Assembly (NCBI RefSeq): GCF_943193175.1
Contig: NZ_CALPDF010000004.1
Coordinates: forward strand, 1 to 64,000
DNA: 64,000 nucleotides
Reading direction: 5' to 3'
DNA from: Neobacillus muris
Lineage (GTDB): Bacteria > Bacillota > Bacilli > Bacillales > Cytobacillaceae
The notes under the pieces were generated by a model. That model worked only from the letters and a program-made list of their open reading frames with translations, made no database searches and had not been told where the DNA came from. The position numbers and the translations under genes are program-made. Positions within the stretch are counted from its first letter, which is position 1. Each line of letters begins with the position of its first letter. Positions 44,538-54,566 of this stretch are shown one piece after another.

Positions 44538-46037
44538 TTACTTTCTAAATTCTGATAATTGATCATTAAGAAGCTTTGTTTGTGCATATACTTGCTGATA
44601 AATGGCAAAAAGCTTTTTATAGGTTTCTACATTTTCCTTAATAGGATAGTAGGTTTTAGAAGTTTTAATAAATTCCTTCGCGCATTCTTTTAATGAAGGG
44701 AACCAGCCGCAGCCATATGCTGCCAGCATGGCCGCCCCCATTCCGGGTCCTTGTTCACTTGTAAGTTTTTCGATTTTTGCATCGAAAATATCTGCCTGCA
44801 TTTGCAGCCATGTTTCATTTTTGGCACCGCCGCCAATAGAAACGATGGTATCAATGGCTTTGCCATTTTTTCTGAAAATCTCAATTGATTCATTTAATGA
44901 GAACGTAATCCCTTCCAAAACTGCCCTGGCAAAATGCTTACGCTCATGTGAGGCATCAATGCCCACAAAGCTGCCGCGAATATTGGAATCGGCATGGGGC
45001 GTTCTTTCTCCAACAATGTAAGGGGTAAACAGCAGCCCGTTACTGCCGGCAGGCACAGAACCGACACCTTCTAAAAACTGGTCAAACGCTTCCTGATTGG
45101 CAAAGGTTTCTTTAAACCAGCTTAAACTAAAACCCGCAGCAAGGGTGACCCCCATCGTATAATAAGCATTTTCCTCACCATGGTTAAAATAGTGGACCTT
45201 CCCCTCAAAGTCGAGGTCGCTTCTTTCCTCATAGGAAAGGACAACACCAGAGGTTCCAATGCTGCTTAACGTTTTCCCCTCTGATAAAATGCCTGAACCG
45301 ATGGCACCACAGGCATTGTCCGCACCGCCGGCAAACACCTTAGTCGCTTCCGATAATCCTGTTGTGCGGGCAAACTCAGCTGTAATCGTCCCAACACATG
45401 CATGGGACTCAATTAAAGGAGGGCAAAAATCCGCCGAAATGCCGAACACCTTCAAAATTTCTTCGCTCCATTCCCGCTTTGCCACGTTTAGCATTAATGT
45501 ACCGGCAGCATCCGAATATTCCATATGGATATTGCCGGTCATCCGATAACGCAGATAATCCTTTGGAAGCATGAACACATGCGCCCGTTCAAAAATGTCA
45601 GGCTCCTGCTCTTTTACCCAAAGAATTTTTGGCAAAGTAAACCCTTCCAATGCAGGATTTTTCGTAACGTCCAATAAACGTTTTTTGCCGACAGCATCAT
45701 AAATTTCCTGGCATTGATTAGTCGTTCTTGTGTCATTCCAAAGAATCGCATTTCTTAATACGTTATTTCCTTCGTCCAATAAGACAAGGCCATGCATCTG
45801 TCCAGAAAAGCTGATTCCCTCAATATCCCTGATATCGCCATCAAATTGCTGAACCAGTTCTGCCAATCCCTCGGTTGTCTTTTCCACCCATTCTTCCGGA
45901 TCTTGCTCACTATATCCTGATTTTTCGATAATTAATGGATATGGCTTGGATACTTCCTGGCATACTTCTCCCAATTGATTCACAAGCAGTATCTTTACTG
46001 CGCTTGTTCCCAGATCGACACCAATTACGTATTTCAT
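44538..46037 (-). CDS. xylB: xylulokinase
   Basis: A 499-residue FGGY-family kinase converting D-xylulose to xylulose-5-phosphate with ATP. The N-terminal phosphate-binding motif is [11 protein letters not shown] (4-14); [11 protein letters not shown] (about 75) and [18 protein letters not shown] (about 385) are typical of XylB. ATG 46037 is chosen, nine bases after AAAAGG; an ATG three codons earlier is too close to it. It follows xylA after 74 bases with an internal hairpin, a common arrangement for tuning the xylA:xylB ratio. Confidence 0.96.
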   Translation of the reverse strand: MKYVIGVDLGTSAVKILLVNQLGEVCQEVSKPYPLIIEKSGYSEQDPEEWVEKTTEGLAELVQQFDGDIRDIEGISFSGQMHGLVLLDEGNNVLRNAILWNDTRTTNQCQEIYDAVGKKRLLDVTKNPALEGFTLPKILWVKEQEPDIFERAHVFMLPKDYLRYRMTGNIHMEYSDAAGTLMLNVAKREWSEEILKVFGISADFCPPLIESHACVGTITAEFARTTGLSEATKVFAGGADNACGAIGSGILSEGKTLSSIGTSGVVLSYEERSDLDFEGKVHYFNHGEENAYYTMGVTLAAGFSLSWFKETFANQEAFDQFLEGVGSVPAGSNGLLFTPYIVGERTPHADSNIRGSFVGIDASHERKHFARAVLEGITFSLNESIEIFRKNGKAIDTIVSIGGGAKNETWLQMQADIFDAKIEKLTSEQGPGMGAAMLAAYGCGWFPSLKECAKEFIKTSKTYYPIKENVETYKKLFAIYQQVYAQTKLLNDQLSEFRK

Positions 46038-46056
46038 CTCTATCATCCTTTTCTAT

Positions 46057-46083
46057 AAAAAAGGAGGCTGCCGGAGGAGCCTC
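46057..46083 (-). terminator. xylA-xylB intergenic hairpin (attenuating terminator)
   Basis: On the minus strand GAGGCT and AGCCTC pair around eight bases, followed by CTTTTTT. It lies within the operon after xylA, so it probably lets only part of the transcripts continue into xylB. Confidence 0.7.
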
Positions 46084-46111
46084 ATTTTAAGTTTATTATT
46101 TTAAGAGACTA

Positions 46112-47443
46112 TTAAACACCAACAGTTGATAGCGTTTCAAGCATGTATTGGTTAATTAATGCCTTTAATCTTTCTGTTCTGCCTGATTGATTTTTAATTT
46201 CTGTTAATTGAAGAGCATAGGCTTCCAATTCACGGAAGTTCGTTCTGCCTTCCACGATATCCAGGCCGATTCCCTTCGTGTAGCTGCTGTAGCGCTCTTC
46301 GATAAAGCTATCAAGAACTTTGTCTTCAATAAGCTTGTTGGCAACTTTTAGTCCAATTGCATATGCGTCCATACCTGCAATATGTGCATGGAACAGATCT
46401 TCTGGTTCAAACGAGCCCCTTCTTACCTTTGCATCGAAGTTTAATCCGCCGCTGCCTAAGCCGCCGTTTTTCAAAATTTCATACATGGCTAGTATATTGG
46501 TGTATAAGTCTGTCGGGAATTCATCTGTGTCCCATCCAAGCAAAACATCACCTTGGTTAGCATCCACAGAACCAAGCATTCCGTTAATGCGGGCTACACG
46601 AAGCTCGTGCTCAAACGTATGACCAGCAAGAGTCGCATGGTTAGCTTCAATATTAAACTTGAAGTAGTCTGTTAAATCATATTTCTGCAAGAATGCCAGT
46701 CCAGTAGCCACGTCGAAATCATATTGGTGCTTAGTAGGCTCTTTTGGCTTCGGCTCAATTAGGAATGGAACATTTAGGCCGATTTCTTTGGCATAGTCTA
46801 CAGCCATGTGGAAGAAACGGGCCAAATTATCCTGCTCAAGCTTCATGTCCGTGTTAAGCAGTGTTTCATAGCCTTCGCGGCCGCCCCAGAATACATAGTT
46901 TTGGGCTCCAAGTTCTTTCGCAACCTCTAATGCTTTTTTCACCTTTGCAGCAGAGTAAGCAAAAACATCAGCATTGCAAGAAGTTGCAGCACCATGAACA
47001 TAGCGTGGATTTGTAAACATATTGGCGGTGTTCCAGAGCAATTTTGCTTTGCTTGTCTTCATGTATTCTTTAATCATTACCACAATTGCATCCTGGTTAG
47101 CATTTGTCTCACTTAAAGTGCTGCCTTCTGGAGCGATGTCTACATCATGGAAAGCAAAGAATGGAACATTTAATTTCTCAAAAAGTTCAAATGCTGCCTC
47201 CACTCGTGCTTTAGCTAAATCAAGTCCAGTTAAGTGATTCCAAGGGCGAATGGCGGTACCGACGCCAAATGGATCTGTTCCATCTGCAGTAAATGTGTGC
47301 CAGTAAGCAACTGAAAAACGGAGCCACTCTTCCATTGTTTTTCCATTTATTAATTCTTGCGGATTGTAATACTTAAATGATAAAGGATTTTTCGATGAAG
47401 CTCCTTCATACTGAATTTGATTAACGTTTTCGAAATATGCCAT
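46112..47443 (-). CDS. xylA: xylose isomerase
   Basis: A 443-residue class II xylose isomerase turning D-xylose into D-xylulose with two divalent metals. [12 protein letters not shown] (about 98-109) carries the catalytic His, [29 protein letters not shown] and the metal-binding [15 protein letters not shown] are all intact. ATG follows TTAGGAGGAACTTACTC. First gene of xylA-xylB-GH39-GH8, with an XylR operator and a cre site directly upstream. Confidence 0.97.
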   Translation of the reverse strand: MAYFENVNQIQYEGASSKNPLSFKYYNPQELINGKTMEEWLRFSVAYWHTFTADGTDPFGVGTAIRPWNHLTGLDLAKARVEAAFELFEKLNVPFFAFHDVDIAPEGSTLSETNANQDAIVVMIKEYMKTSKAKLLWNTANMFTNPRYVHGAATSCNADVFAYSAAKVKKALEVAKELGAQNYVFWGGREGYETLLNTDMKLEQDNLARFFHMAVDYAKEIGLNVPFLIEPKPKEPTKHQYDFDVATGLAFLQKYDLTDYFKFNIEANHATLAGHTFEHELRVARINGMLGSVDANQGDVLLGWDTDEFPTDLYTNILAMYEILKNGGLGSGGLNFDAKVRRGSFEPEDLFHAHIAGMDAYAIGLKVANKLIEDKVLDSFIEERYSSYTKGIGLDIVEGRTNFRELEAYALQLTEIKNQSGRTERLKALINQYMLETLSTVGV

Positions 47444-47466
47444 GAGTAAGTTCCTCCTAAACTTTT

Positions 47467-47480
47467 TGTTAACGCTTTCA
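47467..47480 (-). promoter_or_regulatory. cre site downstream of xylA promoter
   Basis: The minus strand reads TGAAAGCGTTAACA, a full match to TGNAANCGNTNNCA. It directly follows the -10, in the classical position of the cre of xyl operons. Confidence 0.75.
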
Positions 47481-47521
47481 GTATATCACCCTTTTCTTAG
47501 TTTGTATAGCAAATAAACTAA
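47480..47521 (-). promoter_or_regulatory. xylA promoter with XylR operator
   Basis: Minus-strand TATACA (47503-47508), 17 bases, TATACT (47480-47485). The operator TTAGTTTGT...ATAAACTAA (47497-47521) covers the -35 and part of the spacer; its arms match with one mismatch and resemble the B. subtilis xyl operator. Confidence 0.7.
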
Positions 47522-47564
47522 GTTTTTATTGATATTTTAATAGGCATTACTTTTTAACTAATAA

Positions 47565-47594
47565 AGGCTGCCCAGATATTAGCCGGACAGCCAT
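47565..47594 (-). terminator. terminator after GH52 beta-xylosidase
   Basis: On the minus strand GGCTGTCC and GGGCAGCC pair with one mismatch around 13 bases, followed by TTTATT. It separates the GH52 unit from the xylA promoter. Confidence 0.6.
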
Positions 47595-47602
47595 AATCCT
47601 TT

Positions 47603-49753
47603 TTATGCATTTAGTGAGACTTTTTCTAACGGTGATGTTTTCAGGCTCTCTTCCAGCCACAAAATACTGGTTACGCCGCGTGGATAATACTTGCTTCCTG
47701 TGATCTCGCCAGAAATAATTTGGTCGCTCCAGCTCCAAATCGATAAGACCGGATGGGTCAACCATTTTACGTGGGCAGCATCCGCACTTGCTCCCTTCTC
47801 ATCCCACTTCCAGCCAAGAATATGGCGGGCAATAAATTGGCACAAATAAATTTTGCTTAACCATGAATTATTGCTGGTGGATGAAATTTTCCATCCCCCA
47901 TCTTCAAATAAACAAACCCCATCAACTAATACTGTTTCAAGGTGCTGTTTCAACGCTTGGATATAAGAGCCAAAACGGCCGTTGGGATCAAGGGCATCAT
48001 GATTATTTGTATAATATGGGAAGATGAGGCCTTCTATAGCTGGGATAATTTTTGAATCATTGCCTTCTTTAATTACTGCTGGAATATAACCCTCAGGCGT
48101 TACATGGCTGACGATTGTCTTCGCACATTTTTCAGCTTGGTCTCCGGCTAATTTTGCCTGCTCCGCTAATCCTTGTTCTGAAAAAATTTTTTCCAAAGCA
48201 ACATAGGAAGCCCATGTTTTCCCTGCGAGATAAATATTATTTCTAGCCTGGCCAAGCGAAACATCCAAACTGTCATAAGTAGTAATCTCAGCACCGCCCA
48301 TGACGCGGGAAGAGTCAAGGCCCATTATTCCATTCCGCTTGTCCGCTTTCGGATGATCGCGATTCACTAAGCTTTCCAAACAACGGACTAGAGTTTCCAT
48401 GTTTTCCGTTAACCACTGGGTATCTCCAGTCTGCTCCACATACACCGCCGCACACAATATCCAATTTACCAGCTGCTCATGGGTCATATGAGAAAAACAT
48501 CCTTCAATTCCATATACCTCATAGGTGGAATAATGCGGACGGGAAATGGTATTGGCAACTCCCATATCATGTGTAAAACTTATTCCGCCCGGATATTCCT
48601 TTTCATCTCCTGGAAAACGGACACGATCGTTATAGCTAAACCGTTTTACGAACATATCCAGTTCGTTTTTCACTGTCCATGGATTCATTTTTAATTCAAA
48701 AAATAGCTGGTCAACGGTTAAATCGAAGGTATTCATCATTCGATATTCCCCTTCATTTACCACCCAGAAAGGCTCTCCATCCACATCAAGCATTTGCGTG
48801 CATCCATAATAGCTGCGAATGGAATGCGCTAACATAAACTTCTGGTCCTCAGACAGATGGGAATCACTGATCAACTGATTTGCCGCTTTTGAACGGTCCA
48901 TAAACGAATCAGCATGATCAAGCGCAAAAGCAGCTACCGATTCGATATTTGGAAAATAGTTCGTATAATAATAGGAAGCATCCATCCCCGCAGTCACGAT
49001 ACCTCCGCGATGGAAGCAAACAGCAAATTTATACGACCGCTTCTCCCCTGCCGGAACATCCATGATCAATGCCCCAATTTTCCCTAACCCAAATGTCCAG
49101 TTTTCTTTAAGGGTAGTGGTTAAAATATTCTCCAAGGAAAAGTGTAAAGCAGATGTTACATCAGGATCATTGGCCGCAATAGCAGTCAGGCGGCCTTGCC
49201 CCACCCCCGCCAAACCGGCGCAGGTATCATCAAGGCGGCGCATCGATGTGTAAGGATCGGTACCTTGATAACCAAAAAAGGCGCGCCTGCTTTTGGTGCC
49301 TTTCCTATTATCAATCGTCAGCTCAGCCCAAACGGCCGGCACTAAGGCTTGCTTCAATTCCTCATCGGAGGCAGAAGCAGGGTCCGGAACAGATGCGGCT
49401 TGGGAAAAAATTGTAAAGGTTAAATCGCCTGCTTTCCAAGTATCCGTCCCTAATTGGAAATTCCTCTCGATTTCCTCTTTGGCATAAGGAAAAATAATTT
49501 GCGGCTTATCGGGTTCTGGATCCATATTTTCGATATCATAGCGTTTGCTTTCATCCTCGATGATTTCAAAAAACGGAAGCGCCTCATAAATTCCATCACG
49601 GTCTCGAGACTCTACACCCACATAGACATTTTGCCTTGGGGGACGTCCCAGTTCTAAATCCAATCCGCCGCCGTTTCCGCTAAATCCAAGTGTAAAGCTT
49701 GAAAAAGCGCCTATCGGTGCATGGTGCGCATTGTAGAAGATATTTTTTGCCAT
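47603..49753 (-). CDS. beta-xylosidase GH52
   Basis: A 716-residue GH52 enzyme, a family found almost only in xylan-degrading bacilli and relatives. The start MAKNIFYNAHHAPIGAFSSF, the block VVNEGEYRMMNTFDLTVDQ with nucleophile Glu (about 336) and TTYDSLDVSLGQARNN with acid/base Asp (about 495) agree with positions known for the Geobacillus enzyme. No signal peptide. ATG 49753 follows GAGGGATACAG; five upstream codons are not family sequence. It starts 67 bases after the oxidoreductase gene and probably shares its promoter. A second beta-xylosidase beside GH39, likely with a different chain-length preference. Confidence 0.94.
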   Translation of the reverse strand: MAKNIFYNAHHAPIGAFSSFTLGFSGNGGGLDLELGRPPRQNVYVGVESRDRDGIYEALPFFEIIEDESKRYDIENMDPEPDKPQIIFPYAKEEIERNFQLGTDTWKAGDLTFTIFSQAASVPDPASASDEELKQALVPAVWAELTIDNRKGTKSRRAFFGYQGTDPYTSMRRLDDTCAGLAGVGQGRLTAIAANDPDVTSALHFSLENILTTTLKENWTFGLGKIGALIMDVPAGEKRSYKFAVCFHRGGIVTAGMDASYYYTNYFPNIESVAAFALDHADSFMDRSKAANQLISDSHLSEDQKFMLAHSIRSYYGCTQMLDVDGEPFWVVNEGEYRMMNTFDLTVDQLFFELKMNPWTVKNELDMFVKRFSYNDRVRFPGDEKEYPGGISFTHDMGVANTISRPHYSTYEVYGIEGCFSHMTHEQLVNWILCAAVYVEQTGDTQWLTENMETLVRCLESLVNRDHPKADKRNGIMGLDSSRVMGGAEITTYDSLDVSLGQARNNIYLAGKTWASYVALEKIFSEQGLAEQAKLAGDQAEKCAKTIVSHVTPEGYIPAVIKEGNDSKIIPAIEGLIFPYYTNNHDALDPNGRFGSYIQALKQHLETVLVDGVCLFEDGGWKISSTSNNSWLSKIYLCQFIARHILGWKWDEKGASADAAHVKWLTHPVLSIWSWSDQIISGEITGSKYYPRGVTSILWLEESLKTSPLEKVSLNA

Positions 49754-49820
49754 CTGTATCCCTCGCATTCTAGAATGATGAAACTATATAATTTTCGCCT
49801 TGCTTACTAATGTGAATCCT

Positions 49821-50816
49821 TTATCCATTTACCCTTACTGTTGATTGCTGTTCGATAGATTGATAGCAGGCATCAATGATACGCATATTTTGTATCGTAT
49901 TTTCTATTGAATAAAAAGGCTCGAAGTCTTCTAAAATAGCTCGGGAGAAATGTTCGATTTGGTTTTTATATTGATCTCCAACTATTTTTTCCATCCGAAA
50001 CCCTTGCCCTGAGTGTACGATAATCAGTCCTTCTCCATCAGTTGCATCCGGGCGGAATGCTCTAGGAACCTTTAAATGCCCCTTCGTCCCGACTATCTCA
50101 TACTCATGCCGGAAATCCATGTCCATGCTGCATTCAATAACTGCATTTACGCCATTCTCAAGTCTTAGATGGACAATGGCGGAAGTATCCACTCCGGATT
50201 GCCGATCTTTTTCAGCAAATACCTTAACCTGAGCAGGCTCTGATTTGAGGATATTTCTGATGGAATGGATTCCATAGCAGCCGATGTCATAAATGCTGCC
50301 GCCTCCCATTTCTTTCCTCATCCTAATATTGGAATCTCTATTTTCCAAGAAAAACGAAAAGCTGGCTCTCATGTACTTGAGCTCTCCGATTTCACCCGAT
50401 TCAATAATGTCTCGAACTCGCTGGTGCTGCGGATGAAATTGATACATGAATGCTTCCATAAACTTAACCTGATTTCTACCGCAAATGTCAGCTATTTCCT
50501 TGGACTCTTCGGCCGTTAGTGATGCTGGCTTTTCACATAGGATATGCTTTCCATACTTAGCCGCCTGGATCACCCACTCTTTATGCAAATGATTCGGAAG
50601 AGGAATGTAAACGGATTCAATTTCTTCGCTTTGAAGAAGACTCTCGTAGCTTTCATAGTATTTCGGAATGGAAAATTTCGTTAAAAGATCCTTCGATTGA
50701 ATTCCCCTGCTTGCAATCCCAACAATTTCAGCATTCGATGAACGTAAAATGGCCGGGATCACCTGTGTAAGAGCAATATTCGCTGTACCCAAAACTCCCC
50801 AACGGACTTTTTTCAT
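49821..50816 (-). CDS. Gfo/Idh/MocA family oxidoreductase
   Basis: A 331-residue NAD(P)-dependent dehydrogenase. N-terminal Rossmann fold with GVLGTANIA (7-15), the EKPAS motif (about 93-97) and a C-terminal alpha/beta domain with GSIYDIGCYGIHSIR (about 163-177) holding the likely catalytic His. The family oxidises or reduces sugars and polyols; close relatives include xylose/glucose dehydrogenases. The location between xylR and GH52, under an XylR-type operator, suggests xylose or a xylan-derived sugar as substrate. ATG 50816 follows AAGGTGCGATTGTAAT; the open frame extends 18 codons further without family similarity. Confidence 0.88.
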   Translation of the reverse strand: MKKVRWGVLGTANIALTQVIPAILRSSNAEIVGIASRGIQSKDLLTKFSIPKYYESYESLLQSEEIESVYIPLPNHLHKEWVIQAAKYGKHILCEKPASLTAEESKEIADICGRNQVKFMEAFMYQFHPQHQRVRDIIESGEIGELKYMRASFSFFLENRDSNIRMRKEMGGGSIYDIGCYGIHSIRNILKSEPAQVKVFAEKDRQSGVDTSAIVHLRLENGVNAVIECSMDMDFRHEYEIVGTKGHLKVPRAFRPDATDGEGLIIVHSGQGFRMEKIVGDQYKNQIEHFSRAILEDFEPFYSIENTIQNMRIIDACYQSIEQQSTVRVNG

Positions 50817-50858
50817 ATTACAATCGCACCTTCTTTCCATCTTATATAAATTAAGGTA

Positions 50859-50900
50859 ATTATAGCACAATCTTATAAGTTTGTATATTCAACAAACTAA
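50859..50900 (-). promoter_or_regulatory. XylR operator and oxidoreductase promoter, divergent from xylR
   Basis: Minus-strand TATACA (50882-50887), 17 bases, TATAAT (50859-50864). The operator AGTTTGT (50878-50884), seven bases, ACAAACT (50892-50898) overlaps the -35, the same layout as at xylA. As it lies between the two divergent genes it can also let XylR control its own gene. Confidence 0.72.
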
Positions 50901-50947
50901 GTATATGGTAAAATATGAATAACAATTAATAAGAGGGGATTTTTAAT

Positions 50948-52114
50948 GTGCCATTTATTACATGGAACCAGCAGGTTGTGAAAAAGAATAATAAATTACT
51001 TGTTTTGCAAATGATTATTGACAAAGAGCCTATATCACGTGCCGATATTGCTCAAGTTACAGGATTAAATAAGGCTACCGTTTCTTCTTTAGTCAATGAG
51101 TTATTAGAAGAAGAGCTTATTTTTGAATCAGGCCCTGGAGAATCCAGCGGCGGACGGCGGCCAGTGCTGCTCCATTTCAATAAAGTTGCCGGATTCGCCA
51201 TTGGCATTGATATTGGGGTCAATTATATTTTAGGGATTTTAACAGATTTAAAAGGAGAAATCCTGTTTGAGCAAAATCAATTCATTCAAGATACCTCCTA
51301 TCCCACTGTCATGGAACTTGTTCAAAAGATGATCAACAGCCTTATAGATGGGATGCCTGAATGTAGATATGGGGCTGTCGGAATTGGAATTGGCGTTCCC
51401 GGAATCGTCGATAAAGAAGGCATTACGTTACTTGCACCCAATTTAGGCTGGAAAAATATTAATTTTAAATCAGAGCTGGAGAACGAATTTCAACTCCCCG
51501 TCATCATTGAAAATGAGGCAAATGCGGGAGCTTACGGTGAAAAGCGATTTGGTGCAGGCCAAAGTGTCCAAAATATCGTTTATGTTAGTGCAGGAATTGG
51601 AATTGGTGTCGGGATCATCTTGAACGGGGAGCTGTATCAAGGCAAAAACGGTTTCTCTGGAGAAATGGGCCATATGATTATTAAAGTGGACGGAAAACAA
51701 TGCAGTTGTGGAAGCAGAGGCTGTTGGGAGGCATATGCTTCAGAACATGCATTACTCAAAATGGCTGACAAAGATGAAACCTTGGAATCTTTAATTGATT
51801 TGGCTGAAGAACACGACCAAAATGTCTTGAGCCTGATCGAAGAAATTGGCAGCTATTTGGGATATGGGATTAGTAACATCATCAATACATTTAATCCCGA
51901 CCAAGTCATAATTGGCAACCGCTTGGCTAAAGCAAAAAACTGGCTGGAACAGCCCATACGAAAAACAATCGAAGCCCATACGCTGCCCTTTCACCAAAAG
52001 GAAACTGAATTGCACTTTTCCAAATTGACAAAGTATCCCACTGCATTAGGCGTATCGGCTTTTGTTGTTGAAAATTTTATCAACGGGGAAGTCAGACAAG
52101 AAATTGTGCTTTAA
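50948..52114 (+). CDS. xylR: xylose repressor, ROK family
   Basis: A 388-residue repressor. The N-terminal winged helix (ISRADIAQVTGLNKATVSSL, about 28-47) is followed by a ROK sugar-kinase-like domain with the FAIGIDIGVNYILGILTD start, ENEANAGAYGEK and the zinc motif CSCGSRGCWE (about 255). Overall it closely resembles B. subtilis XylR, which releases DNA on binding xylose. Start GTG, nine bases after AGAGGGG. It is divergent from the catabolic genes, and its likely operators occur at five promoters in the cluster. A terminator follows. Confidence 0.95.
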   Translation: MPFITWNQQVVKKNNKLLVLQMIIDKEPISRADIAQVTGLNKATVSSLVNELLEEELIFESGPGESSGGRRPVLLHFNKVAGFAIGIDIGVNYILGILTDLKGEILFEQNQFIQDTSYPTVMELVQKMINSLIDGMPECRYGAVGIGIGVPGIVDKEGITLLAPNLGWKNINFKSELENEFQLPVIIENEANAGAYGEKRFGAGQSVQNIVYVSAGIGIGVGIILNGELYQGKNGFSGEMGHMIIKVDGKQCSCGSRGCWEAYASEHALLKMADKDETLESLIDLAEEHDQNVLSLIEEIGSYLGYGISNIINTFNPDQVIIGNRLAKAKNWLEQPIRKTIEAHTLPFHQKETELHFSKLTKYPTALGVSAFVVENFINGEVRQEIVL

Positions 52115-52116
52115 TT

Positions 52117-52167
52117 GCGATTCACGAATCGCGGGGCTGTCCAAAAGCAAATTGGGCAGCCCCTTTA
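52117..52167. terminator. terminator pair after xylR
   Basis: GCGATTC/GAATCGC (52117-52132) is followed by GGGGCTGTCC (52133-52142) pairing with GGGCAGCCCC (52154-52163), then TTTATTTT. It lies between convergent xylR and aldo/keto reductase genes and can serve both. Confidence 0.85.
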
Positions 52168-52169
52168 TT

Positions 52170-53162
52170 TTAACCGTTGAGAATCGCATCAATATTTGCT
52201 AATTCCACATCGGAAAAATCCAGCTTGTTTAACGCCCCCACATTATCTTCAATCTGGCTGACTTTACTTGCACCAATTAGGACAGAGGTGACCCTGCCGC
52301 CGCGCAAGACCCAGGCAAGAGCCATTTGCGACAGACTCTGGCCGCGGTCCGCTGCTATATCATTTAATTTTTTCATCCGCTCCACCACATCTGGCGTAAT
52401 TTGCTCCTTGCTCAAAAATCTGGATGAGCCTGCGGCACGGGAATCAGCTGGAATCCCTGATATGTACTTATCGGTCAACAGACCTTGTGACAAAGGACTA
52501 AAAGCAATCGTACCAACTCCGTTTTCCTGCAGCACATCCTGCAGCCCATCCTCGATCCAGCGATTTAGCATTGAATACCTTGGCTGATGAATGACCAGCG
52601 GTGTGCCCAATTGATTCAAGATTCTCACTGCTTCAGCTGTTTGCTCTGCACTGTAATTAGATATTCCAACATACAATGCTTTCCCCTGACGGACAATGCT
52701 GTCTAACGCACCCATGGTTTCCTCCAGCGGAGTATTCGGGTCTGGACGATGGTGATAGAAAAAATCGACATACTCCAAGCCCATACGTTTTAGACTTTGA
52801 TCAAGGCTAGAGACCAAGTATTTTTTAGAACCCCAGTCCCCATATGGACCAGGCCACATATAGTAGCCTGCCTTGGTAGAGATAATCATTTCATCCCTAT
52901 ACGGAGCAAAGTCGGTTTTTAACATTTTCCCAAACATTTCCTCAGCTGATCCAGCAGGAGGACCGTAATTGTTGGCTAAATCAAAGTGGGTAATCCCCGA
53001 ATCAAAAGCTTTTCTTAACAAGGTCCGGCCATTTTCAAATGGGTCGGTTCCGCCGAAATTATGCCATAATCCAAGAGAAATGGCCGGCAGCAGCAGGCCT
53101 GACCGGCCAGAGCGATTATATTTCATTGAATCGTATCGATTTTCAGCTGCTTGATAAATCAA
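52170..53162 (-). CDS. aldo/keto reductase (YghZ-like)
   Basis: A 330-residue NADPH-dependent aldo/keto reductase of the YghZ / Kv-beta-like group, which reduces L-glyceraldehyde 3-phosphate and other aldehydes. The tetrad is visible: Asp and Tyr in DLANNYGPP (about 61-66), Lys in ISTKAGYYMW (about 95) and His in FYHHRPDP (about 137). TTG at 53162 is preferred because GTGAGGGATG lies eight bases upstream; the internal ATG at residue 13 has no site. It is transcribed toward xylR. A part in pentose metabolism is possible but not shown by any operator. Confidence 0.88.
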   Translation of the reverse strand: MIYQAAENRYDSMKYNRSGRSGLLLPAISLGLWHNFGGTDPFENGRTLLRKAFDSGITHFDLANNYGPPAGSAEEMFGKMLKTDFAPYRDEMIISTKAGYYMWPGPYGDWGSKKYLVSSLDQSLKRMGLEYVDFFYHHRPDPNTPLEETMGALDSIVRQGKALYVGISNYSAEQTAEAVRILNQLGTPLVIHQPRYSMLNRWIEDGLQDVLQENGVGTIAFSPLSQGLLTDKYISGIPADSRAAGSSRFLSKEQITPDVVERMKKLNDIAADRGQSLSQMALAWVLRGGRVTSVLIGASKVSQIEDNVGALNKLDFSDVELANIDAILNG

Positions 53163-53373
53163 TTGACATCCCTCACTTTATACAAATGGAAGCCGGTTCA
53201 AGATTAAACTTGAGACAGGAGCCAGCTTCTGATCGTAACCTATCTTACCAGCAAACAGAAGAAAATGGAAATAAATGCGGATGGAGTCCATTACAAGGCG
53301 AATCAAATGAAAATAATACTCTGTTTGGGTTATCATAAATACGATGCTTACCTATAAACTGCAAGGAGAATGA

Positions 53374-54435
53374 ATGATGGCAGAAAACGAAAAGTACATA
53401 GGTTTTATTGGAACTTATACAAAAGGAGAAAGTAAGGGGATCTATTCTTTCACCTTAAATCCTGCGGAAAAAACGTTGACCGATATTAAAGCAGCGGCAG
53501 CACTGGAGAATCCGACTTATTTGAATATCAGTAAAGACAACCGCTGCCTTTATTCAGTCGCCAAACAAGGAGAAAATGGCGGAGTTGCCGCTTTTTCCAT
53601 CCAACCAGGAGGGGAACTGCAGGAAATGAATCGGGTCATGGATGCCGGTTCACCACCTTGTTATGTCAGTATCGACAGCAGCAATAAATTTGCCTTCAGC
53701 GCCAATTACCATAAGGGTACTGTTGAATCTTATTCAGTAAGCCAAGAGGATGGCTCCATTCAAGCTGCTGTTTCCGTGATTAAGCACGAAGGGCGGGGGC
53801 CGGACCCACGCCAGGAAAAAGCCCATACCCATTATGCCGATGTCACTCCAGATGAGAAATATGTTGTCGTTTGTGAGTTGGGAATTGATGCGGTGATTAC
53901 CTACAAGGCAGGGGAGGATGGGAGATTGGAAAAAGTAAGCCTGCTGCCGGTTAAGGCTGGAAGCGGCCCTCGCCACATCACCTTCCATCCAAACGGAAAA
54001 TTTGCCTATGTGATGACAGAGTTCAGCTCAGAAGTGATTGTGCTATCTTATAATGAAGAAAACGGACATTTTACGGAGCAGCAATATATTTCAACTCTTC
54101 CTGAGGATTTCACGGAGAACAATCAGGGCAGTGCGATTCATATTTCTTCTGATGGCCGATATGTTTATGCAGGCAATCGCGGGCATAATAGTATCGCAGT
54201 ATTTAGTGTGGATCAGGGGACAGGGGAGCTCACCTTTGTCGAGCATACTTCAACAGAAGGCGATTGGCCGAGGGATTTCTCATTAGATCCTACTGAAAAA
54301 TTTATGGTCGCCTCCAATCAGGAGTCAAACAATCTTGTCCTGTTTGCCAGAGATGAATTTTCCGGTCGTCTCTCCTTAGTCCAGTCTGATATCAAAGTGC
54401 CAAATCCGGTTTGCGTGAAGTTTTTGCATAGTTGA
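53374..54435 (+). CDS. lactonase family protein (YkgB-like 6-phosphogluconolactonase)
   Basis: A 353-residue seven-bladed beta-propeller of the Pgl/YkgB family, which hydrolyses 6-phosphogluconolactone in the oxidative pentose phosphate route. Repeated blade motifs occur (GTYTKGESKGIYSF, AFSANYHKGTVESY, YVYAGNRGHNSIAVF, FMVASNQESNNLVLF), and the HYADVTPDEKYVVVCELG and GSGPRHITFHPNGKF segments hold the active-site His/Arg. Two adjacent ATGs (53374, 53377) follow AAGGAG; the second has better spacing. No signal peptide. It is divergent from the aldo/keto reductase. Confidence 0.88.
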   Translation: MMAENEKYIGFIGTYTKGESKGIYSFTLNPAEKTLTDIKAAAALENPTYLNISKDNRCLYSVAKQGENGGVAAFSIQPGGELQEMNRVMDAGSPPCYVSIDSSNKFAFSANYHKGTVESYSVSQEDGSIQAAVSVIKHEGRGPDPRQEKAHTHYADVTPDEKYVVVCELGIDAVITYKAGEDGRLEKVSLLPVKAGSGPRHITFHPNGKFAYVMTEFSSEVIVLSYNEENGHFTEQQYISTLPEDFTENNQGSAIHISSDGRYVYAGNRGHNSIAVFSVDQGTGELTFVEHTSTEGDWPRDFSLDPTEKFMVASNQESNNLVLFARDEFSGRLSLVQSDIKVPNPVCVKFLHS

Positions 54436-54446
54436 AATGAAAAGCA

Positions 54447-54474
54447 GGATAAGCAGAATTGCTTATCCTTTATT
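54447..54474 (+). terminator. terminator after lactonase
   Basis: GGATAAGC (54447-54454) pairs with GCTTATCC (54461-54468), followed by TTTATTT. Confidence 0.7.
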
Positions 54475-54566
54475 TGTGTATTCCATCCCATTCTTTTATA
54501 ATGTTCTTAAAAGAGAACGACATTCAATCAAACAGCATACTTTATGCAGCTTGAAAGGAGTAATAA

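Noticed and set aside
52177-52587. 136-codon plus-strand frame opposite the aldo/keto reductase
   Set aside because: It is a shadow frame of the conserved reductase; composition and content follow the other strand.
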